From NCBI RefSeq assembly GCF_002850255.1, contig NZ_CP022522.1, forward strand, positions 562,097-626,096: a DNA stretch of 64,000 nt, in the 5' to 3' direction. Position numbers and translations under genes: made by a program. Each line of letters starts with the position of its first letter. Positions within the stretch are counted from its first letter, which is position 1. Under the pieces are notes generated by a model. It saw nothing but the letters and a program-made list of their open reading frames with translations. It was not told the origin of the DNA and searched no databases. The stretch is from Pseudoalteromonas sp. NC201. GTDB lineage: Bacteria > Pseudomonadota > Gammaproteobacteria > Enterobacterales > Alteromonadaceae. Of this stretch, positions 36,713 through 47,803 are shown piece by piece.

Positions 36713-38146
36713 ATGGAAGCTTCAAGCAGAAGAGCAATGCGACGTATCAACACCATCCACTTTATCGGGATTGGTGGTGCTGGTATGGGTGGGATTGCAG
36801 AAGTGCTGGCCTTTGAAGGTTACCGAATTACAGGCTCAGATATCGCCAAAAGTACGATGACAGAGCGGTTAACAAATATGGGCGCCAAGATCTTTATCGG
36901 CCACCAAGCTGAAAATGTAAAAATGGCCGATGTGGTTGTGGTATCGAGTGCAATCAACGACCAAAACCCAGAGATCCAAGCGGCGAAGGCAAACCGTACG
37001 CCAATCGTTCGTCGCGCCGAAATGCTCGCCGAGTTGATGCGCTTTCGTCACGGGATTGCGGTAGCTGGAACACATGGTAAGACCACAACGACGAGCCTGA
37101 TTGCGAGTATTTTTGCGCGGGCTGAGCTGGATCCAACCTTTATTATCGGTGGCTTGCTCAATAGTGCTGGTAGTAATGCCAAAGTGGGCAGCAGTGAATA
37201 CCTTATCGCAGAAGCGGATGAGAGTGATGCATCGTTTTTGCATTTGCAGCCGATGGTGTCGGTGGTAACAAATATCGAAGAAGACCACATGGATACTTAC
37301 GAGGGTGACTTCGAAAAAATGAAAGACACCTACATCGAGTTTATCCATAACTTACCATTTTATGGTCTGGCGGTGGTGTGTATCGATTCGCCAGTCGTGA
37401 GAGAATTATTGCCACGCTTTGCAAGGCCGACAATCACGTATGGTGAGGCTAACGATGCGGATTATCAGTTATTGGACTTCAAGCAAACACAAAGTGAATC
37501 ACACTTTAAAGTCAGAACCAAAGACGGTGAGTTACTTGAAGTGAAGCTAAATATGCCAGGTAAGCACAACGCATTGAATGCGCTGGCATCTATTGCGGTT
37601 GCAAAAGATCACAATATTGAAAACGAAGCGATTTATCAGGCGCTAGCCAATTTTGAAGGTGTAGGACGTCGCTTCCAGCATTACGGCTCATTCAATAATG
37701 AAGTGGGTGAGGTGATGCTGGTTGATGATTATGGTCACCATCCGTCTGAAGTTGCGATGACGATAAAAGCCGCTAAGTCTGGTTGGCCTGATAAGCGTTT
37801 GGTTATGATTTATCAGCCACATCGCTATAGTCGAACACGCGATTTATATGAAGATTTCGTAAAAGTGCTTTGCGATGTTGATAAACTACTGCTGTTAGAT
37901 GTATATAGTGCCGGTGAAGCGCCTATCGTTGGTGCGGATAGTAAAAGTTTGTGCCGTAGTCTCCGTCAACGTGGCGTTGAGCCGATCCATATCAGTGACC
38001 ATGGTGAATTGGCGAAAGTGTTGGCAAGCACCATGGAAGATGGTGATTTAGTGTTGACGCAAGGGGCCGGCAATATAGGTCAAATCGTGAAGCAGTTAGC
38101 CGCCACCGGGCTATCGATAGCGCAGTTAAAACAGAGTGAATTATGA
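36713..38146 (+). CDS. murC: UDP-MurNAc:L-alanine ligase MurC
   Basis: Adds the first amino acid to UDP-MurNAc. 477 residues: [18 protein letters not shown] at the N terminus, ATP loop [11 protein letters not shown] near residue 119, then [23 protein letters not shown] and [15 protein letters not shown]. All are MurC signatures. ATGA overlap with ddl. Confidence 0.97.
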   Translation: MEASSRRAMRRINTIHFIGIGGAGMGGIAEVLAFEGYRITGSDIAKSTMTERLTNMGAKIFIGHQAENVKMADVVVVSSAINDQNPEIQAAKANRTPIVRRAEMLAELMRFRHGIAVAGTHGKTTTTSLIASIFARAELDPTFIIGGLLNSAGSNAKVGSSEYLIAEADESDASFLHLQPMVSVVTNIEEDHMDTYEGDFEKMKDTYIEFIHNLPFYGLAVVCIDSPVVRELLPRFARPTITYGEANDADYQLLDFKQTQSESHFKVRTKDGELLEVKLNMPGKHNALNALASIAVAKDHNIENEAIYQALANFEGVGRRFQHYGSFNNEVGEVMLVDDYGHHPSEVAMTIKAAKSGWPDKRLVMIYQPHRYSRTRDLYEDFVKVLCDVDKLLLLDVYSAGEAPIVGADSKSLCRSLRQRGVEPIHISDHGELAKVLASTMEDGDLVLTQGAGNIGQIVKQLAATGLSIAQLKQSEL

Positions 38147-39054
38147 GTAGTCAGTTTGGAAAAGTAGCCGTATTACTTGGCGGTAGTTCAGCAGAGCGAG
38201 AGGTGTCGCTAAAGTCTGGTAATGCAGTGCTAAATGCCTTCGTTAATCAAGGTATAGATGCGATTGCTTTTGATCCAGCAGAACGTAATTTATGGCAACT
38301 TAAAGACCTAGGTGTGGATCGCGTATTCATTGCACTGCATGGCCGTGGCGGTGAAGATGGTACTATTCAAGGTGCGCTTGAGTTTATGGGAATACCATAT
38401 ACAGGAAGCGGTGTACTTGGTAGTGCGCTTGCGATGGATAAAGTCCGCTGTAAGCATCTATTTCAGTCTGCCAAGTTAAGTACGGCACCTTATGCTGTCG
38501 TAAGCAAAGAGACGGGTTTTGATGCTAAGGCGCTAATCGCTGAGTTTGGCAAAGTCATGGTAAAGCCAAGTCACGAAGGCTCAAGCATAGGTATGGCTCA
38601 GGCAGACAGCGAAGAAAACCTGACTGCGGCATTAAATAATGCCTTTAAGTTTGACGATCAAGTTCTCGTTGAACAATGGATCACTGGACGCGAGTTTACC
38701 GTGTCTATGCTCGCTAAAGAGGCATTGCCTGTTATTGAAATGCGTACGCCTCGTGGTTTTTACGATTATGAAGCGAAATACCAAGTCAACAGTACCGAGT
38801 ATTATTGTCCGGCGGATATTAGCGCTGCACACACTGAGCAATTACAAGTGATGGCAAAGCACGCTTTTGAATTGGTTGGTGCCACTGGTTGGGGACGTGT
38901 TGACGCCATGCAAGATGAGCAAGGTCATTTCTATCTACTCGAGGTAAATACTGTACCTGGTATGACTGAAAAGTCGTTGGTGCCGATGGCAGCAAAAGCA
39001 ACGGGTGTAAGTTTTGAACAATTAGTTGTTCGCATTTTGGAGCAAACGCTTTAA
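38143..39054 (+). CDS. ddl: D-alanine:D-alanine ligase
   Basis: ATP-grasp ligase providing D-Ala-D-Ala for MurF. 303 residues: [46 protein letters not shown] and [17 protein letters not shown] are family signatures. Placed between murC and ftsQ it corresponds to ddlB of E. coli. One base separates its stop from the ftsQ ATG. Confidence 0.96.
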   Translation: MSSQFGKVAVLLGGSSAEREVSLKSGNAVLNAFVNQGIDAIAFDPAERNLWQLKDLGVDRVFIALHGRGGEDGTIQGALEFMGIPYTGSGVLGSALAMDKVRCKHLFQSAKLSTAPYAVVSKETGFDAKALIAEFGKVMVKPSHEGSSIGMAQADSEENLTAALNNAFKFDDQVLVEQWITGREFTVSMLAKEALPVIEMRTPRGFYDYEAKYQVNSTEYYCPADISAAHTEQLQVMAKHAFELVGATGWGRVDAMQDEQGHFYLLEVNTVPGMTEKSLVPMAAKATGVSFEQLVVRILEQTL

Positions 39055-39055
39055 T

Positions 39056-39841
39056 ATGCGAGCATTTTTGGCAGGGTTGAAGCTGATCGGTTCAAGAGTG
39101 AACTGGCCCCTTTTTTGGGGACTTAGCTTCTTCTTTGTGGTGATTTTTACATTGGTAAGAGGAACATACTGGGTAAGTGATTGGTTAGTTGCACATCATG
39201 ATGCGCAAATAAAAACACTCAAAGTGCTCGGTAAACCGCATTATACCAATGAAGATGACATTGTGGCGGCAATTAAAACCGCAGATTTAAATAGTTTTTT
39301 TGAGCTTGATGTAAAAGCAGTCCACAAGGCGGTAAAGTCTTTGCCTTGGATTGCGACAGTGTCAGTCAGAAAACAATGGCCGGATACGCTGCAAGTCTAT
39401 GTAGTGGAACATCAGCCGGTTGCGCATTGGAATAGCGATTCATTACTCAATGATGATGGCGAAGTATTCCAAGCGAGTAGTAACAAATTGCCGCAAGGGC
39501 TGCCTGAATTATATGGCCCTGAAGGAAGTGCTGAAGAAGCATGGCAAACATTTAAGCAGTTTAAAGCCTTGTTGGCGGTAAATCAGTTTACGTTGGAAAG
39601 TTTAGCGCTTTCAGAACGATTTGCTTGGCAGCTATGGCTGGACAATGGGATCCGCTTAAATTTAGGGCGTGAAGATAAAGCCAAACGAGTACAACGTTTT
39701 ATCGACGTGTATCCACGTATGGAACGCCCTGAAGGTAAAGTAATCGATGTCATTGATTTACGCTACGACACGGGACTGGCAGTGAGTTGGAAAGAACCTA
39801 CTGAGCAGCAAGAACAACAAAATAACAAGAGTGAAGCATGA
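39056..39841 (+). CDS. ftsQ: Cell division protein FtsQ
   Basis: Bitopic divisome scaffold of 261 residues from the ATG at 39056, just after ddl. It has a short cytosolic tail, one membrane helix (LFWGLSFFFVVIFTLVRG), a POTRA domain starting near IKTLKVLGKPHYTNEDDI, and the FtsQ beta domain (LPWIATVSVRKQWPDTLQVY). ATGA overlap with ftsA. Confidence 0.94.
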   Translation: MRAFLAGLKLIGSRVNWPLFWGLSFFFVVIFTLVRGTYWVSDWLVAHHDAQIKTLKVLGKPHYTNEDDIVAAIKTADLNSFFELDVKAVHKAVKSLPWIATVSVRKQWPDTLQVYVVEHQPVAHWNSDSLLNDDGEVFQASSNKLPQGLPELYGPEGSAEEAWQTFKQFKALLAVNQFTLESLALSERFAWQLWLDNGIRLNLGREDKAKRVQRFIDVYPRMERPEGKVIDVIDLRYDTGLAVSWKEPTEQQEQQNNKSEA

Positions 39842-41070
39842 CAAAGTCGGCAGAAAGAAACTTAGTGATTGGATTAGATGTTGGCACATCAAAGGTCGTC
39901 GCCACAGTTGGGGAGATCACTGTGGACAATCAACTTAGTATTGTCGGTGTCGGACGCCAAGAGTCTCACGGCATGGATAAGGGCGGGGTAAACGATTTAG
40001 ACCTCGTTTCTGAGTCTATTAAACGCGCTGTAGATGAAGCAGAGCTAATGGCCGATTGCAGAATAAGCTCGGTTTATTTGGGGATCTCAGGCAAACATAT
40101 TCAGTGTCAAAACGAAAGTGGCGTGGTGGCAATAAACAATGCTGAAGTCACAGACGATGATATTGCCAATGTTATTCACATTGCACGTTCTGTGCCTATG
40201 TCTGCCGAACGCAAAATGCTGCACTCATTGCCGCAAGAATATAGCATCGACATGCAAGAGGGGATCAAAAACCCTCTGGGTATGAGTGGCGTAAGGATGG
40301 AAGCGAAAGCACATATCATTACGTGTTCGAATGACATGGCAAAGAATATTGAAAAGTGTGTTGAACGCTGTGGTTTACAGGTAGACCAATTAACGTTTAA
40401 CGCCTTGGCGTCATGTTACTCAGTGTTGACTGAAGATGAAAAAGAGCTAGGTGTTGCGGTATTAGATATCGGTGGTGGCACCATGGATATTGCGATTTAT
40501 GTGAATGGAGCGTTGCGTCATACTGCCGTGATCCCAGTTGCGGGCAATCAGGTCACAGGCGATATAGCAAAAATATTTAGAACACCTATTTCGCATGCCG
40601 AGTCTCTGAAAGTACAATATGCCTTCGCGTCGAGCCAAATGGCATCAAGTGAAGAAACCATCGAAGTACCAAGTGTTGGTGGGCGTCCTGCTCGGGTAAT
40701 GTCTCGTCATACTTTGTCTGAAGTGGTAGAGCCAAGATTTAGAGAACTGTTTGAGCTTGCACAAGAAGAATTACGTCGCTCAGGTTTTGAAGATCAAATT
40801 GCGGCAGGTCTTGTTATCACAGGCGGTAGCGCCAAGATGCAAGGTGCACAAGAAGTCGCAGAAGATATATTCCAAATGCCAGTAAGAATAGGGAAACCAA
40901 TTGGCATTAAGGGATTAACAGATTATGTGGATGACCCTGCATATGCAACGGCGGTAGGTTTGTTACAATACGGCCGTTCACTACAATCGATGAATGCACA
41001 GAAGTCGAAAGTAGATGCAGAGGGGAGTTGGTGGAACCGTGTTACAAAATGGTTCCAAGGCGAGTTTTAA
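39838..41070 (+). CDS. ftsA: Cell division protein FtsA
   Basis: Actin-like ATPase that tethers FtsZ to the membrane. 410 residues: LVIGLDVGTSKVVATVGE (phosphate 1), VLDIGGGTMDIAIY (phosphate 2), LVITGGSAKMQGAQEVA (adenosine) and a C-terminal amphipathic tail (WWNRVTKWFQGEF) for membrane binding. ftsZ follows after 21 bases. Confidence 0.97.
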   Translation: MTKSAERNLVIGLDVGTSKVVATVGEITVDNQLSIVGVGRQESHGMDKGGVNDLDLVSESIKRAVDEAELMADCRISSVYLGISGKHIQCQNESGVVAINNAEVTDDDIANVIHIARSVPMSAERKMLHSLPQEYSIDMQEGIKNPLGMSGVRMEAKAHIITCSNDMAKNIEKCVERCGLQVDQLTFNALASCYSVLTEDEKELGVAVLDIGGGTMDIAIYVNGALRHTAVIPVAGNQVTGDIAKIFRTPISHAESLKVQYAFASSQMASSEETIEVPSVGGRPARVMSRHTLSEVVEPRFRELFELAQEELRRSGFEDQIAAGLVITGGSAKMQGAQEVAEDIFQMPVRIGKPIGIKGLTDYVDDPAYATAVGLLQYGRSLQSMNAQKSKVDAEGSWWNRVTKWFQGEF

Positions 41071-41091
41071 TACTCAAGTCGGAGAGTGAAG

Positions 41092-42336
41092 ATGTTTGAT
41101 ATTATGGAACAGCACAGCGAAGAAGCTGTCATTAAAGTCATCGGTGTCGGTGGCGGCGGCGGTAACGCCGTAGAGCACATGGTAAACCAAGAAATTGAAG
41201 GCGTACGTTTTATCGTAGCGAATACTGACGCACAAGCGTTACGCCGTTCGTCTGCGGATATTACCGTACAGCTGGGTACTCAGATTACCTCAGGTCTTGG
41301 AGCTGGCGCAAACCCAGAAGTGGGCCGCAGCGCAGCAGAAGAAGATCTAGAAACCATCAAGAGCAGCCTTGAAGGCGCAGACATGGTATTTATCGCAGCC
41401 GGTATGGGCGGCGGTACAGGTACCGGTGCCGCACCTGTTGTTGCACGCGCAGCAAAAGAACTAGGTATTTTGACTGTGGCTGTAGTAACGCGTCCTTTCG
41501 ATCTCGAGGGTAAAAAGCGCATGGCTGCGGCTGAGCAAGGTATTGCTGAGTTGTCAGAAATTGTAGATTCACTTATTACAATTCCAAACAACAAATTGCT
41601 TAAAGTTCTTGGTAAAGGGACTACACTGCTAGATGCCTTCGCAAAAGCAAATGACGTGCTTTATGGCGCGGTACAAGGTATTGCAGAGTTGATCACACGT
41701 TCAGGTCTAATCAACGTTGACTTTGCGGATGTGAGAACTGTAATGTCAGCAATGGGTACTGCAATGATGGGGACGGCTTCGGCAACAGGTCCTGATCGTG
41801 CACAAGAAGCAGCGGAAGCCGCGATTTCTAGCCCGCTTTTAGAAGATGTTGATCTAACTGGCGCGAAAGGCATTTTGGTGAATATCACTGCTGGCATGGA
41901 CATTACTATCGAAGAATTTGAGGTCGTTGGTAACCATGTTAAAGCGTTAGCGTCTGAGAACGCGACAGTGGTAGTGGGTGCTGTTATTGACCCTGAAATG
42001 AGCGAAGAGCTTAGAGTGACCGTGGTTGCTACAGGCTTAGGTGGTGACCGTCGTCCGCAATTTGGTATTGTAGACAATAGCTTTAGACAAGCCTCAGGCT
42101 CAGATGCGGTAGGTGGCACACAAACTAGCTCACAAACGAGCATGTATGTGCCAAGCTTTACACAGCCACAAACGTCAGCGGCAGAACCGGAGCAACCAAC
42201 TGAAGCGCCAGCACCACAAGTGCAAGAACAGAAGCCACAACAAGCTTCTAGTTCAGCAAGCGCAAAAGGCAACGACAGTAAAGAAAAAGGTGACTACTTC
42301 GATATTCCGGCTTTTTTACGTAAGCAGTCAGACTAA
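41092..42336 (+). CDS. ftsZ: Cell division GTPase FtsZ
   Basis: Tubulin homologue forming the Z ring. 414 residues from the ATG at 41092, preceded by GGAG at seven bases; a GTG at 41086 in the same frame overlaps that ribosome site and is less likely. Tubulin signature [10 protein letters not shown] near residue 106, T7 loop NVDFADVR, a glutamine/proline-rich linker, and the C-terminal [10 protein letters not shown] that binds FtsA and ZipA. End of the classical dcw cluster. Confidence 0.97.
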   Translation: MFDIMEQHSEEAVIKVIGVGGGGGNAVEHMVNQEIEGVRFIVANTDAQALRRSSADITVQLGTQITSGLGAGANPEVGRSAAEEDLETIKSSLEGADMVFIAAGMGGGTGTGAAPVVARAAKELGILTVAVVTRPFDLEGKKRMAAAEQGIAELSEIVDSLITIPNNKLLKVLGKGTTLLDAFAKANDVLYGAVQGIAELITRSGLINVDFADVRTVMSAMGTAMMGTASATGPDRAQEAAEAAISSPLLEDVDLTGAKGILVNITAGMDITIEEFEVVGNHVKALASENATVVVGAVIDPEMSEELRVTVVATGLGGDRRPQFGIVDNSFRQASGSDAVGGTQTSSQTSMYVPSFTQPQTSAAEPEQPTEAPAPQVQEQKPQQASSSASAKGNDSKEKGDYFDIPAFLRKQSD

Positions 42337-42361
42337 AGTTTGTATAAAAAATAAACAAAGA

Positions 42362-42390
42362 TTGGCAGTTTGGTGGAACTATGTTATACT
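42362..42390 (+). promoter_or_regulatory. lpxC promoter
   Basis: TTGGCA (42362-42367), 17 bases, TATACT (42385-42390), with TG upstream of the -10 as an extended element. It gives lpxC its own transcription start about 30 bases before its ATG, apart from read-through from ftsZ. Confidence 0.75.
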
Positions 42391-42424
42391 CCGCCGCCTA
42401 TCTAGAATTTAAGTGGGCGAATAT

Positions 42425-43348
42425 ATGATTAAACAACGTACGATTGCACAAGTCGTTAAAGCCACAGGTGTAGGTTTACACAAAGGTGAAAAGGTCACGA
42501 TCACTCTCCGACCAGCTGGTGTGAATACAGGTGTTGTATTTCGCCGCGTTGATCTAGACCCTGTTGTTGATTTTGAAACAACACCGGAAGCTGTGGGCGA
42601 CACGCAACTGTGTACGTGTTTAACAAATAAAGACGGCGTTCGCTTGTCTACTACCGAGCATTTGATTGCCGCGGTAGCTGCGCTTGGGATTGATAACCTC
42701 ATCGTAGAGTTAGACAGCGCCGAAGTGCCTATTATGGATGGCAGTGCATTGCCATTCATCTACTTAATTCAAAAAGGCGGTATTGAAGAGCAAAACGCTG
42801 CCAAGCGCTTTATTCGCATCAAAGAAAAAGTGCGTGTTGAAGATGGCGACAAGTGGGCTGAAATTGAGCCTTACGATGGTTTCCACATCGACTTTGAAAT
42901 CGACTTCAATCACCCTGCGATCAATGCTAGCCGCCAACGTATTGGATTAGACATTACCGCTCAAAGCTTTACGGAAGAGATCAGTCGTGCTCGTACTTTT
43001 GGTTTTATGCGTGATATCGAATACATGCATGCAAACAACCTAGCCTTAGGTGGCAGCATGGATAATGCGGTTGTTTTAGACCAGTTTAAAGTATTAAATC
43101 CTGATGGCCTGCGCTATGCGGATGAGTTTGTTAAACACAAGATCTTAGACTGTGTGGGTGATATGTTTATGGCAGGTCACAACATTTTAGGTAAGATCTC
43201 ATGCTATAAATCAGGCCACGGCCTAAACAATATGTTGCTTCGTGAAATCATGGCAACTGAGTCAGCGTGGGAGTGGGCAACGTTCGAAGAGCCAGTCAGT
43301 ATGCCAGCGCCAGGAATGGAAGCGGGTATCAATACCGCAACGGCATAA
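42425..43348 (+). CDS. lpxC: UDP-3-O-acyl-GlcNAc deacetylase LpxC
   Basis: Zinc deacetylase, first committed step of lipid A synthesis. 307 residues from the ATG at 42425. Motifs: [35 protein letters not shown] (zinc His), [13 protein letters not shown], and [15 protein letters not shown] (zinc His and Asp). The upstream GTG at 42413 has no conserved sequence. It ends at a bidirectional terminator. Confidence 0.97.
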   Translation: MIKQRTIAQVVKATGVGLHKGEKVTITLRPAGVNTGVVFRRVDLDPVVDFETTPEAVGDTQLCTCLTNKDGVRLSTTEHLIAAVAALGIDNLIVELDSAEVPIMDGSALPFIYLIQKGGIEEQNAAKRFIRIKEKVRVEDGDKWAEIEPYDGFHIDFEIDFNHPAINASRQRIGLDITAQSFTEEISRARTFGFMRDIEYMHANNLALGGSMDNAVVLDQFKVLNPDGLRYADEFVKHKILDCVGDMFMAGHNILGKISCYKSGHGLNNMLLREIMATESAWEWATFEEPVSMPAPGMEAGINTATA

Positions 43349-43373
43349 GCCTCTTAGGCTAATACAGTTTGAT

Positions 43374-43402
43374 AAAAAATGACGCAAAGGCGTCATTTTT
43401 TT
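43374..43402. terminator. Bidirectional terminator between lpxC and dciA
   Basis: An A run, TGACGC, loop AAAG, GCGTCA and a T run; both strands give a stem followed by U. It overlaps the last codons of dciA. Confidence 0.85.
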
Positions 43403-43893
43403 TGCGTTGTGTTTGCGTGTTTAGCGAGTCTTTCTAGTTTCGCCTTAAGCGATGGTGGAGCGGACTGCGCCAGCGCTAGCAAATGCTCGCCAGTGGCTTG
43501 GCTCATACTGCGATTGGCTTGATAGGTCGAAGATTGGGATTCCACCTTGTTGGTGAGACGCTGCTGAGCTTCTGGATTGGTGGTAATTTTAACCAATGCA
43601 CAGTCATGTAATCCAACTTTTCTAAATGCACTGAGAATATCCATTTTCAAAAAGTTTAACCGAGTAGCAAGCGTTGCTGAAGCAGCTTCTATTGTTAGTG
43701 TCCCTTCTTTGTAGTGAGCGACACGGCATTTCTTACTCAGGATAGGGCCTAGAGTCTCTTCCAAGCAGCTCTGTAACTGTGCCGCTTGGGCGCTTTTTTG
43801 GCCATATTGATTGAGTTTATCTGACCACCCACCCATCACTTCATCAAGCGGCTTTGGATTGTAGCGATTTTTAGCCAATGACTTACTTCCCAT
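43393..43893 (-). CDS. dciA: DciA-like protein (DUF721), replicative helicase loader
   Basis: 166 residues with a DUF721 core (CRVAHYKEGTLTIEAASATL, then LNFLKMDILSAF) preceded by a short basic segment (NPKPLDEVMGGW). DciA loads the DnaB helicase in bacteria lacking DnaC; Pseudoalteromonas-type genomes generally use it. The C-terminal part is polar and probably disordered. Gene lies convergent to lpxC and divergent from secA. Confidence 0.8.
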   Translation of the reverse strand: MGSKSLAKNRYNPKPLDEVMGGWSDKLNQYGQKSAQAAQLQSCLEETLGPILSKKCRVAHYKEGTLTIEAASATLATRLNFLKMDILSAFRKVGLHDCALVKITTNPEAQQRLTNKVESQSSTYQANRSMSQATGEHLLALAQSAPPSLKAKLERLAKHANTTQKK

Positions 43894-43931
43894 AGGTTGA
43901 AAAATAAAAAATAACCGCCATATCGGGATAA

Positions 43932-43953
43932 TACGGAGTCAATTTACTCCGTA
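43932..43953. promoter_or_regulatory. Palindrome upstream of dciA
   Basis: TACGGAGT, six bases, ACTCCGTA form a perfect 8-bp inverted repeat. It lies 39 bases before the dciA ATG in the dciA-secA intergenic region (43894-44361), which otherwise holds no gene except the secA leader hairpin. It could be an operator or a leader hairpin. Confidence 0.5.
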
Positions 43954-44231
43954 CTGGTGGTTTCTCAGTCTTCTAAGTATATCAGAGACAAATTTTTGAG
44001 AAATCCAAAAGTACCAACATTTGTTGTCGAAAGCGCTTAGCTCTGTACTCGAATAACTGAGTCGAGTTAGATGCTAACTAAACTTTATCACTTGCAACGG
44101 TACGCTTACGCCCAACAGTAAAGATTTCTTGCAATTGAACTTGGTATTATTTACCCAATAAGGTTTGCAGAAACAAAGAGTCTGGTATGATAGGGCATAA
44201 TTTTAACTCGGCAAGATACAAAATGCTCACT

Positions 44232-44264
44232 CCTAAATTGGCAAAATGAAAACCGGAATTTAGG
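44232..44264 (+). promoter_or_regulatory. Structured leader of secA
   Basis: CCTAAATT (44232-44239) and AATTTAGG (44257-44264) are perfect inverted repeats about 100 bases before the secA ATG. Two tiny frames (MLTPKLAK-stop and MKTGI-stop) overlap the loop. No gene for a SecM-like secreted monitor lies upstream, so this hairpin is a candidate for secA control. Confidence 0.45.
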
Positions 44265-44361
44265 AACGCTTTTGTCGCCAACAGGACAAGCGCGACCCAG
44301 CCTTAACCACATTGGCTTAGAGAAATGGGTCAGCCAATACACAGAGTGAAACGGTTTAAAC

Positions 44362-47070
44362 ATGTTAGCAAATATTTTTACCAAAATTTTTGGTAGTCGT
44401 AATGATCGCACCATCAAAAACCTAAGAAAAACAGTCGCTTTAATCAATGCGTTAGAAGAGCAATATGGCAAATTAAGCGATGATGAACTAAAAGCAAAAA
44501 CGGCTGAATTTAAACAGCGTATTGAGCAAGGTTCAAGTCTAGATGATTTATTACCAGAGGCGTTCGCTACGGTGCGTGAAGCATCTAAGCGCGTATTTGG
44601 AATGCGTCATTTCGATGTGCAGATGATTGGTGGTATGGTGCTGCACCAAGGTCGTATTTCAGAAATGAGAACGGGTGAAGGTAAAACACTAACAGCAACA
44701 TTACCTGCGTATTTAAATGCGGTTTCAGGTAAGGGTGTTCACGTTATTACCGTCAACGACTACTTAGCTAAGCGTGATGCCGAGACAAACCGTCCACTCT
44801 TTGAATTCCTAGGCCTTACTGTAGGTTGTAACGTACCAGGCATGATGCCACAGCAGAAAAAGCAAGCCTATGCAGCGGATATCACTTACGGCACCAATAA
44901 CGAGTTCGGCTTTGATTACTTGCGCGATAACATGGCGTTTAGTGTTGAAGAGCGTGTACAACGTCCACTTAACTATGCGGTTGTGGATGAAGTGGATTCA
45001 ATCCTAATCGACGAAGCGCGTACACCACTGATCATTTCTGGTCCTGCTGAAGATAGCTCTGAGCTTTATGCCGAAATCAATAAAATTGTGCCTGATCTTG
45101 TACAGCAAGAAAAAGAAGACGAAGAAGGCGTGGAAGGCGATGGCGATTTCACCATTGATGAAAAAGGTAAACAAGTTCACCTTACCGAGCGTGGTCAAAT
45201 CAAAGTTGAAGAGTTACTGACTGAGCGTGGTTTGATTGAAGAAGGTGACTCGCTTTACTCAGCAGGTAATATTTCATTACTAAGCCATGTTTACGCGGCA
45301 CTTCGTGCTCACAAGTTATATCAAAAAGACGTTGATTATGTTGTAAAAGATAACGAAGTTATCATCGTTGACGAGCACACTGGCCGTACGATGGAAGGTC
45401 GTCGTTGGTCTGAGGGTCTTCACCAAGCCGTTGAAGCGAAAGAAGGGGTTCGTATTCAGAACGAAAACCAAACCTTGGCTTCAATCACATTCCAGAATTA
45501 CTTCCGTTTATATAACAAGCTTGCAGGTATGACAGGTACAGCGGACACTGAAGCGTTCGAATTCCAGTCAATCTATGGCCTAGATACCGTAGTTATCCCA
45601 ACCAACAAACCTATGGTTCGTGATGACCGTGCGGATCTTGTATATTTGACGCAAGAAGAGAAATTTGAAGCAATTCTTGAAGACATTCGTTCTTGCCAAG
45701 AACGTGGTCAGCCAGTGTTGGTGGGTACGGTGTCTATCGAAAGTTCTGAGTATCTTTCTCACTTCCTTCGCAAAGAAAAAATTGAACATAATGTACTGAA
45801 TGCGAAATTCCACGCGCAAGAAGCGGATATTATCGCGGACGCGGGTCTACCGGGCAAGGTAACGATTGCGACGAATATGGCTGGTCGTGGTACGGATATC
45901 GTACTGGGTGGCAGCTGGCAGTCGGATGTTGAAAAATTAGAAAATCCGTCGGAAGAGCAAATAGCAGAAATTAAAGCCGCTTGGAAAGCGCGCCATGATG
46001 CAGTACTGGCTTCAGGTGGTTTACATATTATTGGTACTGAGCGTCACGAATCTCGCCGTATCGACAACCAGTTGCGTGGTCGTGCAGGTCGTCAAGGTGA
46101 TGCTGGTTCAAGCCGCTTCTACCTATCGATGGATGACGCATTGATGCGTATCTTCGCAGGTGAGCGTATGACGAACATGATGCGCAAACTAGGTATGCAA
46201 CGTGGTGAAGCTATTGAGCACCCATGGGTTAACCGTGCCATTGAAAATGCACAGCGTAAAGTAGAAGCGCGTAACTTTGATATTCGTAAACAATTACTTG
46301 AGTACGACGATGTTGCTAACGACCAGCGTAAAGTGGTTTACGAACAGCGTAACGAACTACTTGAAGAAGGCGATATCTCAGAGACTATCACCGCTATTCG
46401 TGAAGATGTATTGAATGCGACTATTGATCAGTATATTCCACCGCAAAGTCTGGCGGAAATGTGGGACATCCCAGCACTTGAAGAGCGCTTGAAAAATGAC
46501 TTCCATGTTGAACTTCCGATTGCAAAATGGCTTGAAGAAGACAGTAAACTATATGAAGAAGTGCTACGCGATCGTATCGTAGAAGACGTTGATAAGGCGT
46601 ACAAACAAAAAGAAGAGATGGTAGGCCCAGATGTATTACGCCACTTTGAAAAGGCAGTTATGCTACAAAGCCTAGATCAGCATTGGAAAGATCACTTAGC
46701 GGCAATGGATCATCTTCGTCAAGGTATTCATCTACGTGGTTATGCACAGAAGAATCCGAAGCAAGAATATAAGCGTGAGTCGTTTGAGTTATTCTCACAA
46801 ATGCTTGAAAACTTAAAGATTGACGTTGTTAGCGTACTAAGTAAAGTTCAGGTTCGTGCTGAGGAAGATGTTGAGAAAGTTGAAGAGCAACATCGTAAGA
46901 GTGAGCAAGCACCACGTGAATATCAACACGAAGAGGTTGAGCGCGTAGGTGGTGATGCACCAGAAGGCGTGTCTGTTGCTCATAGAAATGAGCCAAAAGT
47001 AGGTCGTAATGATCCTTGTCCTTGCCAATCAGGCAAGAAGTTTAAGCAGTGTTGCGGAAAACTAAAATAA
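44362..47070 (+). CDS. secA: Preprotein translocase ATPase SecA
   Basis: Motor that drives unfolded proteins through SecYEG. 902 residues: [18 protein letters not shown] (Walker A near residue 103), [19 protein letters not shown] (Walker B), [29 protein letters not shown], and the C-terminal zinc motif [17 protein letters not shown] that binds SecB. 450-base leader without a preceding secM gene. A terminator follows. Confidence 0.98.
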   Translation: MLANIFTKIFGSRNDRTIKNLRKTVALINALEEQYGKLSDDELKAKTAEFKQRIEQGSSLDDLLPEAFATVREASKRVFGMRHFDVQMIGGMVLHQGRISEMRTGEGKTLTATLPAYLNAVSGKGVHVITVNDYLAKRDAETNRPLFEFLGLTVGCNVPGMMPQQKKQAYAADITYGTNNEFGFDYLRDNMAFSVEERVQRPLNYAVVDEVDSILIDEARTPLIISGPAEDSSELYAEINKIVPDLVQQEKEDEEGVEGDGDFTIDEKGKQVHLTERGQIKVEELLTERGLIEEGDSLYSAGNISLLSHVYAALRAHKLYQKDVDYVVKDNEVIIVDEHTGRTMEGRRWSEGLHQAVEAKEGVRIQNENQTLASITFQNYFRLYNKLAGMTGTADTEAFEFQSIYGLDTVVIPTNKPMVRDDRADLVYLTQEEKFEAILEDIRSCQERGQPVLVGTVSIESSEYLSHFLRKEKIEHNVLNAKFHAQEADIIADAGLPGKVTIATNMAGRGTDIVLGGSWQSDVEKLENPSEEQIAEIKAAWKARHDAVLASGGLHIIGTERHESRRIDNQLRGRAGRQGDAGSSRFYLSMDDALMRIFAGERMTNMMRKLGMQRGEAIEHPWVNRAIENAQRKVEARNFDIRKQLLEYDDVANDQRKVVYEQRNELLEEGDISETITAIREDVLNATIDQYIPPQSLAEMWDIPALEERLKNDFHVELPIAKWLEEDSKLYEEVLRDRIVEDVDKAYKQKEEMVGPDVLRHFEKAVMLQSLDQHWKDHLAAMDHLRQGIHLRGYAQKNPKQEYKRESFELFSQMLENLKIDVVSVLSKVQVRAEEDVEKVEEQHRKSEQAPREYQHEEVERVGGDAPEGVSVAHRNEPKVGRNDPCPCQSGKKFKQCCGKLK

Positions 47071-47094
47071 CAGGCCCTAAATCTAAATTTGTAT

Positions 47095-47120
47095 AAAAAG
47101 CGACGCTAAGTCGCTTTTTT
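47095..47120 (+). terminator. Terminator after secA
   Basis: AAAAGCGAC, a four-base loop and GTCGCTTTTTTT. mutT begins 11 bases later. Confidence 0.85.
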
Positions 47121-47130
47121 TATGGAGTAA

Positions 47131-47532
47131 ATGATGCAAAAAAAACGTGTTGAAGTCGCCGTTGGTGTGATTGAAAAAAATCAGAAAATCTTTGTATGCT
47201 TGAGAGGTGAAGATCAACATCAAGGTGGGCTTTGGGAATTCCCAGGCGGGAAAATGGAAGCCGGTGAAGATGTCTTTTCGGCATTGAAACGTGAGCTGCA
47301 AGAAGAGGTAGGCATTGAGATCTATAACTCATCTGAGCTAATGCGTATTGAGCATGACTATGCTGATAAAGCCGTATGCTTATACATTCATCATGTTGAG
47401 GACTTTTCTGGTGAAGCTCATGGCGCAGAAGGGCAGCCTTCTCAGTGGGTTGCAGTTGAACAGTTGCATGAGCTCACGTTTCCTGAGGCCAATAAGGCGA
47501 TTGTTGAATTATTACAAACGCGCAAAAATTAG
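47131..47532 (+). CDS. mutT: 8-oxo-dGTP diphosphatase MutT
   Basis: Nudix hydrolase that removes oxidised dGTP. 132-133 residues with the full Nudix box G-x5-E-x7-REL-x-EE-x-G-I, seen as GGKMEAGEDVF followed by RELQEEVGI, and WEFPGGK before it. Two ATGs start in tandem (47131, 47134); the second has better spacing to GGAG. The secA-mutT order is common in gammaproteobacteria. Confidence 0.93.
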   Translation: MMQKKRVEVAVGVIEKNQKIFVCLRGEDQHQGGLWEFPGGKMEAGEDVFSALKRELQEEVGIEIYNSSELMRIEHDYADKAVCLYIHHVEDFSGEAHGAEGQPSQWVAVEQLHELTFPEANKAIVELLQTRKN

Positions 47533-47803
47533 TGACAAACTTTGTTACTAAATTAAGCACTCAGAGTCATAGTCATTCACTATGTGCATCGGTAGACTAG
47601 TGAATGACCGCTTACGTGTAAATAAACATCAGCTAACGACTTTCGTTGCTCTGAAGTTTGAGAGGACACACAGTTAGAAGGAATTCTTTTCAAGCCATCA
47701 GGTTATGTCTATATTCAATTCATTTGTATGTAATTTGAGCATTATTTTATCTAGATGAATGGGATACGACGTTTACAAGCGAAACTCTATCAGGGGAATA
47801 AAA

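Noticed and set aside
41661..42272. 203-codon minus-strand frame inside ftsZ
   Set aside because: It is a shadow of the ftsZ gene, without ribosome site or recognisable protein pattern.
44200..44350. A SecM-like arrest peptide gene
   Set aside because: A short frame ends close before secA, but it has no ATG, no signal peptide and no sequence resembling known arrest motifs.
44151..44471. Minus-strand frame of 106 codons upstream of secA
   Set aside because: It runs through the secA leader and start in antisense and has no protein-like features beyond chance.
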